Shown here: positions 7,154 through 16,402 of the stretch, in pieces | How positions within the stretch are numbered: the stretch's first letter is position 1 | Layout: every line of letters begins with the position of its first letter | DNA from: JAPKYZ01 sp033763835 | GTDB taxonomy: Bacteria > Acidobacteriota > Terriglobia > Bryobacterales > Bryobacteraceae | DNA: 64,000 nt | Direction: 5' to 3' | Assembly (NCBI GenBank): GCA_033763835.1 | Contig: JANRJS010000024.1 | Coordinates: 1 to 64,000, forward strand | Program-made: the position numbers and the translations under genes | The notes under the pieces: model-generated | Databases searched by the model: none | What the model saw: only the letters and a program-made list of their open reading frames with translations | What the model was told of the DNA's origin: nothing

Positions 7154-7994
7154 ATTGCTCGCTATCCGCCTGCGTTCCCTGGGCGATTGCGTGCTCTCCA
7201 CACCCGCGTTCCATCTGCTGAAGCGCGCGCGGCCGGACGTGACGATCGGCGTCGTGGTGGAACCCCAATTCCGCGCCGTCTACGAAGGCAACCCCGATAT
7301 CGAGATCGTCGGCGACGTGCGGGCGTTCCGCGCCGATGTCGCCCTCAACCTGCATGGCGGACCGCGTAGCGCGGCCATTGCGTGGCGTTCCGGCGCGCGC
7401 TGGCGGGCCGGATTCGCGCACTACCAGTTCCCGTGGCTTTATCATTGGCGAATTCCCCGCGCGCAGGAGATTCTCGCGGTAGACCGGCCGGTCCACACGG
7501 CGGAGCATCAGGCCTCGGCGATGTTTTGGCTCGGCGTACCGCCATCGGAGATCCCCCGCGCGCGCCTCTTCGCCGAACCCTCGCCCGCCGCCCGGCCGTA
7601 CGCGGTGATTCACCCGTTCGCTTCCGCGCCCGATAAACAATGGCCGCCAGGCCGGTTCGTCGAGCTTGCGTCTTCGCTCGACCTCGAAGTCGCGATCACC
7701 GGTGGACCCTCGGACGACTTCACGCCTTTCGAAAAATTCCGCATCGCGCGCGGCACGCTCGCCGAAACGAAATCTCTCATCGCGGGCGCCAGCCTCTTTA
7801 TCGGCAACGATTCCGGACCCGCGCACATGGCCGCCGCGTTCGGAGTGCCGTCGGTCGTTCTGTTCGGACCTTCCGACGAACTCGCCTGGGCGCCGTGGCG
7901 AACCGAAGCGCAAGTCTTAAAGCGAGTGCCGCTCTCCGATTTGCGAGTCGAAGAAGTGGCCGCCGCCGCACTGAAACTCGGAGTTCCCCGGTGA
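7128..7994 (+). CDS. Glycosyltransferase family 9 (heptosyltransferase-like)
   Basis: 288 residues of GT-B fold. The N-terminal RLRSLGDCVLSTPAF is the GT9 opening, and the C-terminal NDSGPAHMAAAFGVPSVVLFGPSDE is the nucleotide-sugar-binding signature. Family members add ADP-heptose to lipopolysaccharide core. The start is TTG; a second TTG at 7155 would give the more usual short N-terminus and avoid the overlap with Trm112. It overlaps the ABC exporter by GTGA. The context (exporter, Trm112) supports a lipopolysaccharide role. Confidence 0.88.
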   Translation: MTKLPSNSRLLAIRLRSLGDCVLSTPAFHLLKRARPDVTIGVVVEPQFRAVYEGNPDIEIVGDVRAFRADVALNLHGGPRSAAIAWRSGARWRAGFAHYQFPWLYHWRIPRAQEILAVDRPVHTAEHQASAMFWLGVPPSEIPRARLFAEPSPAARPYAVIHPFASAPDKQWPPGRFVELASSLDLEVAITGGPSDDFTPFEKFRIARGTLAETKSLIAGASLFIGNDSGPAHMAAAFGVPSVVLFGPSDELAWAPWRTEAQVLKRVPLSDLRVEEVAAAALKLGVPR

Positions 7995-9793
7995 GGCGAT
8001 TGCTTGGCTACGTGCGGCCTTATTGGCCCGCGCTCGGACTGTCGGTGATTCTCATGGCTCTCGCCGGAGCCGCGCAATCGGCGCTCGCCCTGCTGATCCG
8101 GCCCATCTTCGATCGCGTGCTGAATCCCGCCTCCGCCGACGAGCCCGTGCCGCTGTTCACCTTCCCGCAGTGGGGCATCGCCTGGACCTTGAACGATCTC
8201 TTCCCGGCCGCAATCCACAACGTCTGGACGATGGTCGCCATCGGCATCCTCGCCGTCTACTTGATCAAAGGACTCGCCGATTACGCCGGCAATTACCTGG
8301 TCAACTACGTCGGCCTTGGCGCGGTGATGGACTTGCGCCAACGCGTCTTCGAACATGTCTTGCGTCAAGATTCGCGGTTCTTCGAAGGGCAATCGACGGG
8401 CCGCCTGATGTCGTCGATCATGAGCGACATCGAGAAAATCCAAGTCGCTTCCTCGCACATGCTCGCCGATTGGCTCCGGCAAAGCTTTACCGCTTTGGGG
8501 CTGCTGCTCGTATTGCTCCAGCACGATTGGAAACTCGCTTTAGTGTCGCTGACCTTGCTGCCGTTCGTGCTGATTCCGACCGCGCGCCTCGGCAAGCGGT
8601 TGCGTCGCACGACACGGCGCGCGCAAGACGACGCGGCGGAAGTCACGCAAGTGCTGCAGGAAGCGCTCGCCGGGCACCAGGTGGTGAAGGCGTTTGGCGC
8701 GGAGAGGATCGAGTCCGAAAAATTTAGGAATGCCGCCGCGCGCTGGCGTTCCTCGAATCTTCGCTACGTCGCCCAACAAGCGCTCGCCTCGCCGCTCATC
8801 GAATTCTTCGGAGCGCTCACCATCATCGGCTTGCTTACCTACGCGCGTAACCAAATCAAGCTAGGCCAAATGACGCCGGGCGAATTCACCAGTTTCGTCA
8901 TCGCGTTGCTAATGCTCTACGAACCCGTAAAGCGCCTCACCGGCATTCACAACATCTTCGAGCAAGCCTCCGGAGCTTCGCAAAAGGTGTTCGAGTATCT
9001 CGACGCGCCCGCCGCGATGGCCGACGCTCCGAACGCCATTGAGTTGCGCCAGTTCCGCGAATCGATCGTCTTCGACCGGGTGACGTTTCGCTACCCCACC
9101 GCCGATCGCGATTCGTTGCGCGACGTCTCGCTCGAAGTGCGCGCCGGACAAGTGGTGGCTTTGGTCGGAGCCTCGGGCGCGGGCAAAACCACGCTCGCCG
9201 GTCTGGTCCCGCGATTTCGCGATCCCAGCGAAGGCCGCGTGTCGATCGACGGCCGCGACATTCGCGAGTACACGTTCGCTTCGCTGCGCTCCAAAATCGG
9301 CATCGTCGCCCAAGAAACGTTTCTCTTCGACGACACCGTCGGCAACAACATCCGTTACGGACGTGCGGAGGCGACCCCCGCCGAAGTGCGCCGCGCCGCC
9401 GAACATTCGCTCGCCGCCGAGTTCATCGAGCGTCTGCCCCAGGGCTACGACACGATGACCGGCGAGCGCGGGGTAAAGCTCTCGGGAGGCCAGCGCCAGC
9501 GCCTCGCCATCGCCCGCGCGCTCTTACGCAACGCGCCGATTCTGATCCTCGACGAGGCGACTTCGCATCTCGACACCGAGTCCGAAATGCTGGTGCAGAA
9601 GGCGCTCCAGAATCTAATGCAAGACCGCACGACCATCGTCATCGCCCATCGCCTATCCACCGTGCGGCGCGCCGATCTTATCGTCGTGCTCGACGAAGGC
9701 CGCATCGCCGAAACCGGCACGCACGACGAGTTGGTCGAGCGCGGCGGAATCTACGGGCGCCTCTACGCGTTGCAATACTTGGAGACCGCATGA
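7991..9793 (+). CDS. MsbA-like lipid A/lipid flippase, ABC transporter (membrane-ATPase fusion)
   Basis: 600 residues from a GTG overlapping the GT9 stop. Six transmembrane helices fill residues 1-310. The ATPase domain has Walker A (GASGAGKTT), Q-loop (VAQETFLFDD), signature LSGGQRQR, Walker B ILILDEATSHLD and H-loop AHRLS. The half-transporter architecture and size fit MsbA, which flips lipid A core across the inner membrane; the neighbouring heptosyltransferase-like gene agrees. Other type IV exporters share these motifs, so the lipid substrate is inferred. Confidence 0.88.
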   Translation: MRRLLGYVRPYWPALGLSVILMALAGAAQSALALLIRPIFDRVLNPASADEPVPLFTFPQWGIAWTLNDLFPAAIHNVWTMVAIGILAVYLIKGLADYAGNYLVNYVGLGAVMDLRQRVFEHVLRQDSRFFEGQSTGRLMSSIMSDIEKIQVASSHMLADWLRQSFTALGLLLVLLQHDWKLALVSLTLLPFVLIPTARLGKRLRRTTRRAQDDAAEVTQVLQEALAGHQVVKAFGAERIESEKFRNAAARWRSSNLRYVAQQALASPLIEFFGALTIIGLLTYARNQIKLGQMTPGEFTSFVIALLMLYEPVKRLTGIHNIFEQASGASQKVFEYLDAPAAMADAPNAIELRQFRESIVFDRVTFRYPTADRDSLRDVSLEVRAGQVVALVGASGAGKTTLAGLVPRFRDPSEGRVSIDGRDIREYTFASLRSKIGIVAQETFLFDDTVGNNIRYGRAEATPAEVRRAAEHSLAAEFIERLPQGYDTMTGERGVKLSGGQRQRLAIARALLRNAPILILDEATSHLDTESEMLVQKALQNLMQDRTTIVIAHRLSTVRRADLIVVLDEGRIAETGTHDELVERGGIYGRLYALQYLETA

Positions 9794-10698
9794 ACCGTTC
9801 GCCTACCAGGTCCCCGATTCGCTCGATGACGGGGTACGCGCGGCTGAAGCGCTCGACGTCCTTAGGCGACGTGACGATCTCCGTGAAGAGCGTCAACCAC
9901 CGTTCGCTTGACTTGAGCGTCGGATTGCCCGGCGCGCTCGATCCTTTCGAAACCGCGTTTCGGGCCGCGCTCAAACGCCGTCTGCACCGGGGCCACGTCG
10001 AGGTGCGCGTTTCGCTCGAACGGAAGACCGGCGACGCGCCTGCCGCGATCGATCGGCAGATGCTCGACGCCTACGTAACCGCATTTCGGGCCGCCGCTCG
10101 CGAGTACGGACTTTCCGGCGAGCCCGATTTGAACGCCGCTTTACGTATGCCGGGGATCTTCGCCGAGAGCGCCACCGCCGAGCCTTCGGAAGCGCTCGAA
10201 GCCGAACTCGTCGCCGCTCTCGAAGCCGCCATCGATTCGCTCGACCAGTTTCGCGAGCGCGAAGGCGAAGGATTGGCGCAGGACATCGCCGCCCGGCAGG
10301 CCCGCATCGCCGAATTGGCCGCCGCCATCGAACCGTTGCGCGAATCCGCGGTATCCGCCCTGCGCGCGCGAGTAGAAAAGCGGCTGGCCGAACTTACAGT
10401 TAAGTTCGAACCGGCGCGGGTCGCGCAGGAAGCCGCAGTGCTGGCGGACCGGTCCGATATCGCCGAGGAAGTCGCCCGCTTGCGCATCCACACCGCCGAA
10501 CTCGGCAAGTTAATCGAGAAGGGCGGGGCAGCGGGCAAGGAACTGGACTTTCTCTTGCAGGAAATGCAGCGCGAGGCCAACACGATCCTCTCGAAATCGG
10601 CAAACGCGGGCGAGGCCGGCATGGCCATTACGCGTTTGGGGCTCGAATTGAAATCGGAAATTGAGAAAATCCGGGAACAGTCGCTCAATATAGAATGA
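9790..10698 (+). CDS. yicC: YicC-family endoribonuclease
   Basis: 302 residues. The N-terminal RSMTGYAR and VKSVNHRSLDLS and the C-terminal ELDFLLQEMQREANT ... KSEIEKIREQ are the two conserved blocks of YicC, a stress-related endoribonuclease/adaptor. Its place just before gmk matches many genomes. It starts with an ATGA overlap with the ABC exporter, indicating translational coupling. Confidence 0.95.
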   Translation: MNRSPTRSPIRSMTGYARLKRSTSLGDVTISVKSVNHRSLDLSVGLPGALDPFETAFRAALKRRLHRGHVEVRVSLERKTGDAPAAIDRQMLDAYVTAFRAAAREYGLSGEPDLNAALRMPGIFAESATAEPSEALEAELVAALEAAIDSLDQFREREGEGLAQDIAARQARIAELAAAIEPLRESAVSALRARVEKRLAELTVKFEPARVAQEAAVLADRSDIAEEVARLRIHTAELGKLIEKGGAAGKELDFLLQEMQREANTILSKSANAGEAGMAITRLGLELKSEIEKIREQSLNIE

Positions 10699-10729
10699 GC
10701 GAACTTCCTCTACGGACCGCGTTCCCGGA

Positions 10730-11344
10730 ATGACCACCGTCTTCATCGTGTCCGCGCCCTCGGGCTCGGGAAAATCCACGCTTGTCAACCGCCTGCTGGA
10801 GCGCGATCCGCGCATTGACTTTTCGGTGTCCTACACCACGCGCAAGCCCCGCGGCCAAGAGAAAAACAACGGCGGAAGCTATCATTTCATCGAGCGCGCG
10901 GAGTTTGAGGCGCGGATCGCCCGCGACGAGTTCCTCGAGTATGCCGAGGTGTTCGGCAACTACTACGGCACGCACATCGAGGTGCTGGAAAACGCCCGCG
11001 CCGCCGGACACGATCTGCTGCTCGACATCGACGTTCAGGGTGCGCGACAATTAAAGGAGCGGATTCCGGACGCCGTCACGATTTTCGTTCTCGCGCCCTC
11101 TCGCGAGATTCTCGAAAGACGGCTGCGGGCCCGTTCCGAAGACTCCGAGGAAGTGATCGCGCGGCGGCTGAACGAGGCGGCCGGCGAGATTCGGAACTAT
11201 GCCGCTTACGACTACGTGGTGATCAACGAACAAGTGGAGGAATCGGTGAAGACGCTCGAAGCCATCGTGACGGCGGAGCGTGTGAAGCGCGTCCGGATGG
11301 AGCGCCGCATTTCGCCGATTCTTTCGACTTTCGACCGCCCGTAG
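10730..11344 (+). CDS. gmk: Guanylate kinase
   Basis: 204 residues; phosphorylates GMP to GDP with ATP. The P-loop APSGSGKST is at residues 9-17, and the GMP-binding SYTTRKPRGQE and FIERAEFE/EYAEVFGNYYGT blocks are intact. It follows yicC and precedes rpoZ, the classic order. ATG start. Confidence 0.97.
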   Translation: MTTVFIVSAPSGSGKSTLVNRLLERDPRIDFSVSYTTRKPRGQEKNNGGSYHFIERAEFEARIARDEFLEYAEVFGNYYGTHIEVLENARAAGHDLLLDIDVQGARQLKERIPDAVTIFVLAPSREILERRLRARSEDSEEVIARRLNEAAGEIRNYAAYDYVVINEQVEESVKTLEAIVTAERVKRVRMERRISPILSTFDRP

Positions 11345-11361
11345 CGATTCGAGGAGATTTT

Positions 11362-11601
11362 ATGACCGACCTTCGCCCCAACGCGCTGAATACGATTCCC
11401 GACGACGACGAATCCAGCACGTACCGCTTTATCATCGTGGCCGCCAAGCGCGCCCGCCAGTTGCAAAACGGCGCTCGCAGCTTTCTGCCGACCGCCTCGA
11501 AGAAACCCACCATCGCCGCGATGGAAGAGGTGCGCCGGGGTTTGGTGAAGTACGAGGATTCCTTGCGTCTGCCTCTCGAACCGGAAGCCGAAGCGGTTTA
11601 G
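11362..11601 (+). CDS. rpoZ: RNA polymerase omega subunit
   Basis: 79 residues. The helical core contains the omega pattern YRFIIVAAKRARQL and the KKPTIAAMEEVRRG block. It assists assembly of the beta' subunit. GAGGAG lies 8 bases upstream of the ATG. The gmk-rpoZ-coaBC order confirms the call. Confidence 0.92.
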   Translation: MTDLRPNALNTIPDDDESSTYRFIIVAAKRARQLQNGARSFLPTASKKPTIAAMEEVRRGLVKYEDSLRLPLEPEAEAV

Positions 11602-11630
11602 CGAAACGGCAGAGGGAATAAGATCGTTTC

Positions 11631-12842
11631 ATGCGCATCGCCTTGGGCGTCGGCGGTGGGATCGCGGCGTACAAGGCCGCCGAAACCGCTCGGCGATTGA
11701 TGGATCGCGGCCACACGGTGCGCGCCATCCTCACCGAAGCCGCTCAGGAATTTATCCGCCCGCTCACCTTTGCGGCGCTGACCGGCGAGAAAGTCATCAC
11801 CGGTCTTTTCTCCGATTCTTCGCCCGAAGCGACACTCGCCAGTTCCGTCGAACACATCGGCGTCGCGCGAGAATCGGACTTGCTCTTGATCGCTCCGGTC
11901 ACTGCCGATTTGCTGGCGAAACTCGCGCATGGCCACGCGAACGACTTTCTGACGACCACCTACCTCGCATTCACCGGACCCGTCGTGCTCGCGCCCGCCA
12001 TGAATAGCGACATGTGGCGGCATCCGGCCACCCAGGCCAATCTCGAAATTTTGCGCGCGCGCGGTCATGCCGTCGTCGAGCCGGGCGACGGCCTTCTAGC
12101 GTGCGGCGAAGTGGGGCCGGGGCGATTGGCCGAACCCGAAGATATTGCGGCCGCCATCGACCGCATCTCGCACCCGGTGCGCGATCTCGACGGCGAAACC
12201 GTGCTGATCACCGCCGGACCCACCCAGGAACCGCTCGATCCGGTTCGCTACATCACCAATCGTTCTAGCGGCAAGATGGGCTACGCGTTAGCCGAAGCCG
12301 CGCGAGACCGCGGCGCGCGCGCGATTCTCGTCACCGGTCCCGTGCACATCCCCGAGCCTTCGGGCGTCGAAGTGGTCCGCGTGCGTACCGCGCTTGAAAT
12401 GCACGACGCGGTCATCGATCGTCTCGCCGAATCCACCATCATCGTGAAGGCCGCCGCCGTCGCCGATTATCACGTCGCCCACGTGCCCTCGCAAAAGGTA
12501 AAGAAAACGGCGATGCGCCTGACGCTCGACCTGGACCCTACGCCCGACATTCTCGCGGAAGTCGGACGCAAAAAGGGCGACCGGCTTCTGATCGGCTTCG
12601 CGGCGGAAACCGAAAATCTCGTCGCCGAAGCGCGCCGCAAGCTCCAAACCAAGCGTTGCGACATGGTGGTGGCGAATCTTGTCAACTCGTCGTCCACGGG
12701 CTTTGAATCGGACCTGAATGCCGTAACGCTGGTAATGGCTACCGGAGAGACCGTGGAGATCGGCGCCTCGCCCAAGCGCGAAGTGGCCGACGCGATTTTC
12801 GAGCATGCCTTGCGCCTCCGGCTGGCGCTGTCGGCGAAATGA
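11631..12842 (+). CDS. coaBC: Bifunctional phosphopantothenoylcysteine decarboxylase/synthetase
   Basis: 403 residues; coenzyme A biosynthesis. The CoaC (flavin decarboxylase) half has GVGGGIAAYKA, the PAMNSDMW motif and the flexible-lid cysteine in LACGEVGPGRLAEP. The CoaB half starts near residue 185 with ITAGPTQEPLDPVRYITNRSSGKMG and carries VKAAAVADY. Length and order of domains are standard. Confidence 0.97.
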   Translation: MRIALGVGGGIAAYKAAETARRLMDRGHTVRAILTEAAQEFIRPLTFAALTGEKVITGLFSDSSPEATLASSVEHIGVARESDLLLIAPVTADLLAKLAHGHANDFLTTTYLAFTGPVVLAPAMNSDMWRHPATQANLEILRARGHAVVEPGDGLLACGEVGPGRLAEPEDIAAAIDRISHPVRDLDGETVLITAGPTQEPLDPVRYITNRSSGKMGYALAEAARDRGARAILVTGPVHIPEPSGVEVVRVRTALEMHDAVIDRLAESTIIVKAAAVADYHVAHVPSQKVKKTAMRLTLDLDPTPDILAEVGRKKGDRLLIGFAAETENLVAEARRKLQTKRCDMVVANLVNSSSTGFESDLNAVTLVMATGETVEIGASPKREVADAIFEHALRLRLALSAK

Positions 12843-13588
12843 ACCCGGACGAACTGCGGCGGCGCGTCGAGTTCTACCGCGATCTCGGCTTTACCCATTT
12901 GTACCGTCGAAAGACCCTGGAATCCGGTTCCGCCGAAACGGTCCCGGCGCCCCCCGCGGAGGCCAACGAACCCGCTATGGAATCTCTCTTCGAACTTCCG
13001 CCCATTACGCCCCTCGACGATTCGCTCGTCAAGATTCGCGAAGACATCGGCGATTGCAAGCGTTGCCGCCTTTGCGAGGGGCGCACGAACATCGTCTTCG
13101 GCTCGGGCAACGAGAAATCGCCTGTCGTTTTCGTCGGCGAAGGACCGGGCGCGGACGAGGACGAGCAAGGGCTGCCTTTCGTCGGCAAGGCGGGCCAGCT
13201 ACTCACGCAGATGATCGACAACACGGCGGCCAAGGAAGGCATGCCGATTCGCCGTCCCGACGTCTATATCGCGAACGTCGTCAAATGCCGCCCGCCGGGC
13301 AATCGCACGCCGGAGCGCGACGAAATGGAGATGTGCGGGCAGTTTCTCGCGCGGCAACTTGAAGTCATTCGTCCCAAAGCCATCGTGTGCCTGGGTGGCA
13401 CGGCGGGCAAAGCGCTGCTCGATTTGAAGGAGGGCATCACCAAAGCGCGCGGGCAATGGTACAAGTGGCGCGACATTCCGGTGATGCTCACCTATCATCC
13501 GTCTTACCTGTTACGGAACCAGTCGAAGGAACTGCGGCGCGAGGTTTGGGAAGACTTGAAGAAGGCTTTTCATTTTGTTTATGGCTAA
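12839..13588 (+). CDS. Family 4 uracil-DNA glycosylase (iron-sulfur)
   Basis: 249 residues. Four cluster cysteines are visible: CKRC near residue 63, and a later pair separated by 15 residues (VKCRPP ... MEMCGQF). Motif A is GEGPGADEDEQGLPFVG and motif B is TYHPSYLLR. It removes uracil from DNA. A roughly 55-residue variable N-terminus (FYRDLGFTHLYRR) precedes the core, as in many bacterial members. It overlaps coaBC by ATGA. Confidence 0.93.
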   Translation: MNPDELRRRVEFYRDLGFTHLYRRKTLESGSAETVPAPPAEANEPAMESLFELPPITPLDDSLVKIREDIGDCKRCRLCEGRTNIVFGSGNEKSPVVFVGEGPGADEDEQGLPFVGKAGQLLTQMIDNTAAKEGMPIRRPDVYIANVVKCRPPGNRTPERDEMEMCGQFLARQLEVIRPKAIVCLGGTAGKALLDLKEGITKARGQWYKWRDIPVMLTYHPSYLLRNQSKELRREVWEDLKKAFHFVYG

Positions 13589-14201
13589 GCCGCGCGGACG
13601 GTTCATCACGTTGGAAGGTATCGACGGCGGCGGCAAGACCACGCAGATAGCGCGCTTGCTGGAGCGCTTGCGCTCTAGCGGTATCGATGTCGTCGAATCG
13701 GCGGAACCCGGCGGCAGCCGGATTTCGCAACGTATCCGGCAAGTATTGCTCGATCCCGACACTCCCGAGCTTTCGCCCACCACCGAACTGTTGCTCTACT
13801 TCGCGGCCCGCGCCCAGAACGTGGACGAGATCATTCGCCCCGCGCTTGAACGCGGCGCGGTGGTCGTCAGCGACCGGTTTACCGACTCGACGCTCGCCTA
13901 TCAAGGCATCGCGCGCGGGTTGGGCGAGGACCTCGTCCGGCAACTCGACGCGATCGCCTGCCGGGGCCTCAAGCCCGATCTCACACTCTGCCTCGATATC
14001 GATCTGGCCACCAGCGCGCGACGCGCCCCCAAGCGCGACCGCCTTGAGAACGAACCCGACGAGTTCCGGGCCAAGGTTCGCGACGCCTATCGTCGCCTCG
14101 CCGCCGCCGAGCCGGAACGATTCCGGCTAATCGACGCTGCGGGGTCCCCGGACGCCGTTGCGGAAATCGTTTGGAAAGAGGTATCCACGCGTGTTCCCTG
14201 A
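13581..14201 (+). CDS. tmk: Thymidylate kinase
   Basis: 206 residues from the ATG at 13581 (a TTG two codons earlier is also open). It makes dTDP from dTMP. P-loop EGIDGGGKTTQ, DR motif SDRFTDSTLAYQG and a lid with RAPKRDR are present. It overlaps the UDG gene by 8 bp and holB by 11 bp, the common tmk-holB arrangement. Confidence 0.95.
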   Translation: MAKPRGRFITLEGIDGGGKTTQIARLLERLRSSGIDVVESAEPGGSRISQRIRQVLLDPDTPELSPTTELLLYFAARAQNVDEIIRPALERGAVVVSDRFTDSTLAYQGIARGLGEDLVRQLDAIACRGLKPDLTLCLDIDLATSARRAPKRDRLENEPDEFRAKVRDAYRRLAAAEPERFRLIDAAGSPDAVAEIVWKEVSTRVP

Positions 14202-15243
14202 TTTCCACGGCAACGCGCGGGCGGTGGAAACGCTCGAAGGGATGATCGAGAGCGGGCGGATTCCGCAGACGCTTTTGTTCGACGGACCGGAAGGGGTCGG
14301 CAAAGCGACGCTCGCCCGGCGGTTCGCGGCGCGCCTGCTTGGGCACGCCGGCCGGATCGAACAGGACGACCTTTCGCTTCCCGCCAACGTGGAGCGTGTC
14401 TCGGAGCGCGAAAAGTGGGCCGCCGAAAAACGAAACGATGAGCCGCTTTTTTTCGCGTCCCATACCGACTTCCTGACGTTCGCCCCCGACGGTCCGCTTC
14501 GCCAGATCGGAATTCCGCAGATGCGGTTTCTGCGGGAACAAGCGCGGTTCGCTCCTCTTTCCGGGTCCCGGCGCATCTTTCTGATCGACCGCATCGACCG
14601 GGCGAACGAGCAGGCGGCGAATTCGCTTCTGAAAACGCTGGAAGAGCCGCCGCCGCATCTCATCCTGATCCTCACCGCGGCCAACCTCTACGATCTGTTG
14701 CCGACCATTCGCTCGCGCGCCGTGCCGGTGCGGCTGGCCCCGTTAAGCGAGTCCGAGATGGAAGCCTTTTTCTCGACCCGACCGGAACTCGACCGCCCGG
14801 AGCGCCGCCGCACGCTGGCCGCCGGTTCGCCCGGGCTCGCCGTGTCGGTCGATGTCGAGGCCCACGACCGGCGGCGCGCGGCCATGCTCGCCCTGCTCGA
14901 AGTAGGCGCGGCCAAAGCCAAGTTCGGCGCGTGGACGAAGTTTTCGGAGTCGCTCGGCGCGGCGAAGTCCGAAAGGCTGGACGACTATCTGGAAGTGGCG
15001 GGCACCCTGCTCGAAGACTTGCTACTGGTTCGCCACGGGCACGCTCCGCTGCGGCACGGGGACATTCGCCGGAACCTCGAAACGCTCGCGCCCGCGCTGT
15101 CTTTCGACTGGCTGCGAACGGCGGCGGGAGAAATCGAGGAGTTGGCGCGCCTCGCCCGGCGCAACATCCAAAAGAGCTTGGCGCTCGACTCGATGGCCGT
15201 AAAGCTGAGGCGGGAGACGCGTTCAGTATCATTAAGAAACTAG
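14191..15243 (+). CDS. holB: DNA polymerase III delta' subunit
   Basis: 350 residues from a GTG at 14191 with GAAAGAGG about 9 bases upstream; the overlapping frame is open further. This is a clamp-loader AAA+ protein with P-loop-like GPEGVGKATLA, sensor-type block DRIDRANEQAANSLLKTLEEPPPH and SRAVPVRL (SRC-like). It sits in the tmk-holB pair and 32 bp upstream of hfq. Confidence 0.9.
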   Translation: MFPDFHGNARAVETLEGMIESGRIPQTLLFDGPEGVGKATLARRFAARLLGHAGRIEQDDLSLPANVERVSEREKWAAEKRNDEPLFFASHTDFLTFAPDGPLRQIGIPQMRFLREQARFAPLSGSRRIFLIDRIDRANEQAANSLLKTLEEPPPHLILILTAANLYDLLPTIRSRAVPVRLAPLSESEMEAFFSTRPELDRPERRRTLAAGSPGLAVSVDVEAHDRRRAAMLALLEVGAAKAKFGAWTKFSESLGAAKSERLDDYLEVAGTLLEDLLLVRHGHAPLRHGDIRRNLETLAPALSFDWLRTAAGEIEELARLARRNIQKSLALDSMAVKLRRETRSVSLRN

Positions 15244-15275
15244 AGGACGCGCCGCCGCGTCCCCACGGAAACCCC

Positions 15276-15560
15276 ATGGAACCAACCACTCGCCGACCGA
15301 TCCGCAGCGCCGCCGCTACCGGAACTCCCACCCGTCCGCCCGTGAAGAAGCAGACTCCGCCCGATCAGACCAACGCCGAGAATTTCTATTACTTGAAGCA
15401 GATGCAGTCGAAGACCACCATGGTCATCGTGCTCAAGGACGGCGAGGAACTGCGCGGTGTCATCGAGTGGTACGACCGCATGAGCCTGAAACTCAATCGC
15501 GAAGGCGAGCCGAACTTGCTGGTGTTCAAGGACAACATCAAGTACATGTACAAGGCCTAG
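15276..15560 (+). CDS. hfq: Hfq-like RNA chaperone
   Basis: 94 residues: a Pro/Thr-rich N-terminus of about 30 residues, then an Sm fold. Sm1 is visible as VIVLKDGEELRGVIEWYDRMSLKL, and Sm2 ends NIKYMYKA in place of the usual YKHAI. Hfq pairs small RNAs with mRNAs. The N-terminal extension and the altered Sm2 make it divergent from enterobacterial Hfq, so RNA-binding details may differ. Confidence 0.85.
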   Translation: MEPTTRRPIRSAAATGTPTRPPVKKQTPPDQTNAENFYYLKQMQSKTTMVIVLKDGEELRGVIEWYDRMSLKLNREGEPNLLVFKDNIKYMYKA

Positions 15561-15572
15561 TCGCGGAGCCGG

Positions 15573-16064
15573 TTACGAAGCGGCCTTCCGCGATTTCAAG
15601 CGATACTCCCGCCGCTTCCCCGCTTCTTCGAACCGCCGTCTCTCCGCGTCGCTTTCGGGAAGCACCGGCGGTACGGCGGTCGGATGCCCATCCTGGTCGA
15701 TCGCCACAAACGTCAGGTACGCCGACGAGGTATGCCGCACACTCCGCTGGCGGAGATTCTCGACAATCACCTTCACCCCCACTTCCATCGACGTGTGGAA
15801 CACCCGATTGACGCTCGCTTTCAGCGTCACCAGTTCGCCGATGTGAACCGGGTGCAGGAACGTCATATAGTCCACCGACGCTGTCACCACCGGCCGGCGC
15901 GAGTGGCGGGCCGCCGCAATGGCGGCGCAGATATCCACCAGATGCATCACTTTTCCGCCGATCAGATTGCCCAGCGGGTTGGCGTCGTTCGGCAGCGCCA
16001 TTTCGGAGATCTCCGAGATCGAATCGCGCACCGGGCGCGGCTCTAACTCCGGCTTTTGGTCCAT
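15573..16064 (-). CDS. Acyl-CoA thioesterase (hot-dog fold, YciA/BACH type)
   Basis: 163 residues. The hot-dog signature is clear: PNDANPLGNLIGGKVMHLVDICAAIAA with the catalytic Asp in the LVD turn, then VTASVDYMTFLHPV and GELVTLKASV. It hydrolyses acyl-CoA esters. The frame is open upstream, but the ATG at 16064 gives the normal N-terminus. Its start lies inside the last 22 bp of the upstream cysteine-containing gene. Confidence 0.9.
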   Translation of the reverse strand: MDQKPELEPRPVRDSISEISEMALPNDANPLGNLIGGKVMHLVDICAAIAAARHSRRPVVTASVDYMTFLHPVHIGELVTLKASVNRVFHTSMEVGVKVIVENLRQRSVRHTSSAYLTFVAIDQDGHPTAVPPVLPESDAERRRFEEAGKRREYRLKSRKAAS

Positions 16065-16402
16065 GCTGTGTATTGTCGATGGAGAGCGGTTCCCGGCGCT
16101 ATCGTCTCCGCCGATCCCCACCGCACCGGTGCGTGATCCTTCTCCAAAATGAACAACGTTTCGCCGCGCCATGCGTCGAACCGCACCGCGTCCGCCTCGC
16201 GATCCGTCGGCAGATGCGGACAATCGAGCGTGTTGCCGAAATTGCACTCGTCGAGCTGCATTTGTTCGTCCGGCGCGCCGCCCGCCGCGCATTCGCCTAG
16301 CCAGAACGCGCCCAGGGGCAGCCGGAATCCCACCGCGCGCGGCGATCGCTCTCGCGGCAAGAAGCAGGGGCAGGGCATTCGCTCGATACGATAGCAACAC
16401 AT
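16043..16402 (-). CDS. Conserved-looking small Cys-containing protein, function unknown
   Basis: 119 residues with seven cysteines (CCYR, PCPC, ECAAGG, ECNFGN, CPHLP). The block CNFGNTLDCPHLP...DAVRF looks like a constrained metal- or structure-binding motif, but I cannot name the family. The ATG at 16402 overlaps the ATG of the divergent TPR gene by two bases; an alternative ATG is at 16378. It is probably cotranscribed with the thioesterase, which it overlaps. Confidence 0.65.
   Translation of the reverse strand: MCCYRIERMPCPCFLPRERSPRAVGFRLPLGAFWLGECAAGGAPDEQMQLDECNFGNTLDCPHLPTDREADAVRFDAWRGETLFILEKDHAPVRWGSAETIAPGTALHRQYTAWTKSRS

Noticed and set aside
7640..7990. Long upstream extension of the ABC exporter frame
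   Set aside because: It is antiphase to the GT9 gene, which is clearly coding; the exporter's family start is at the 7991 GTG.
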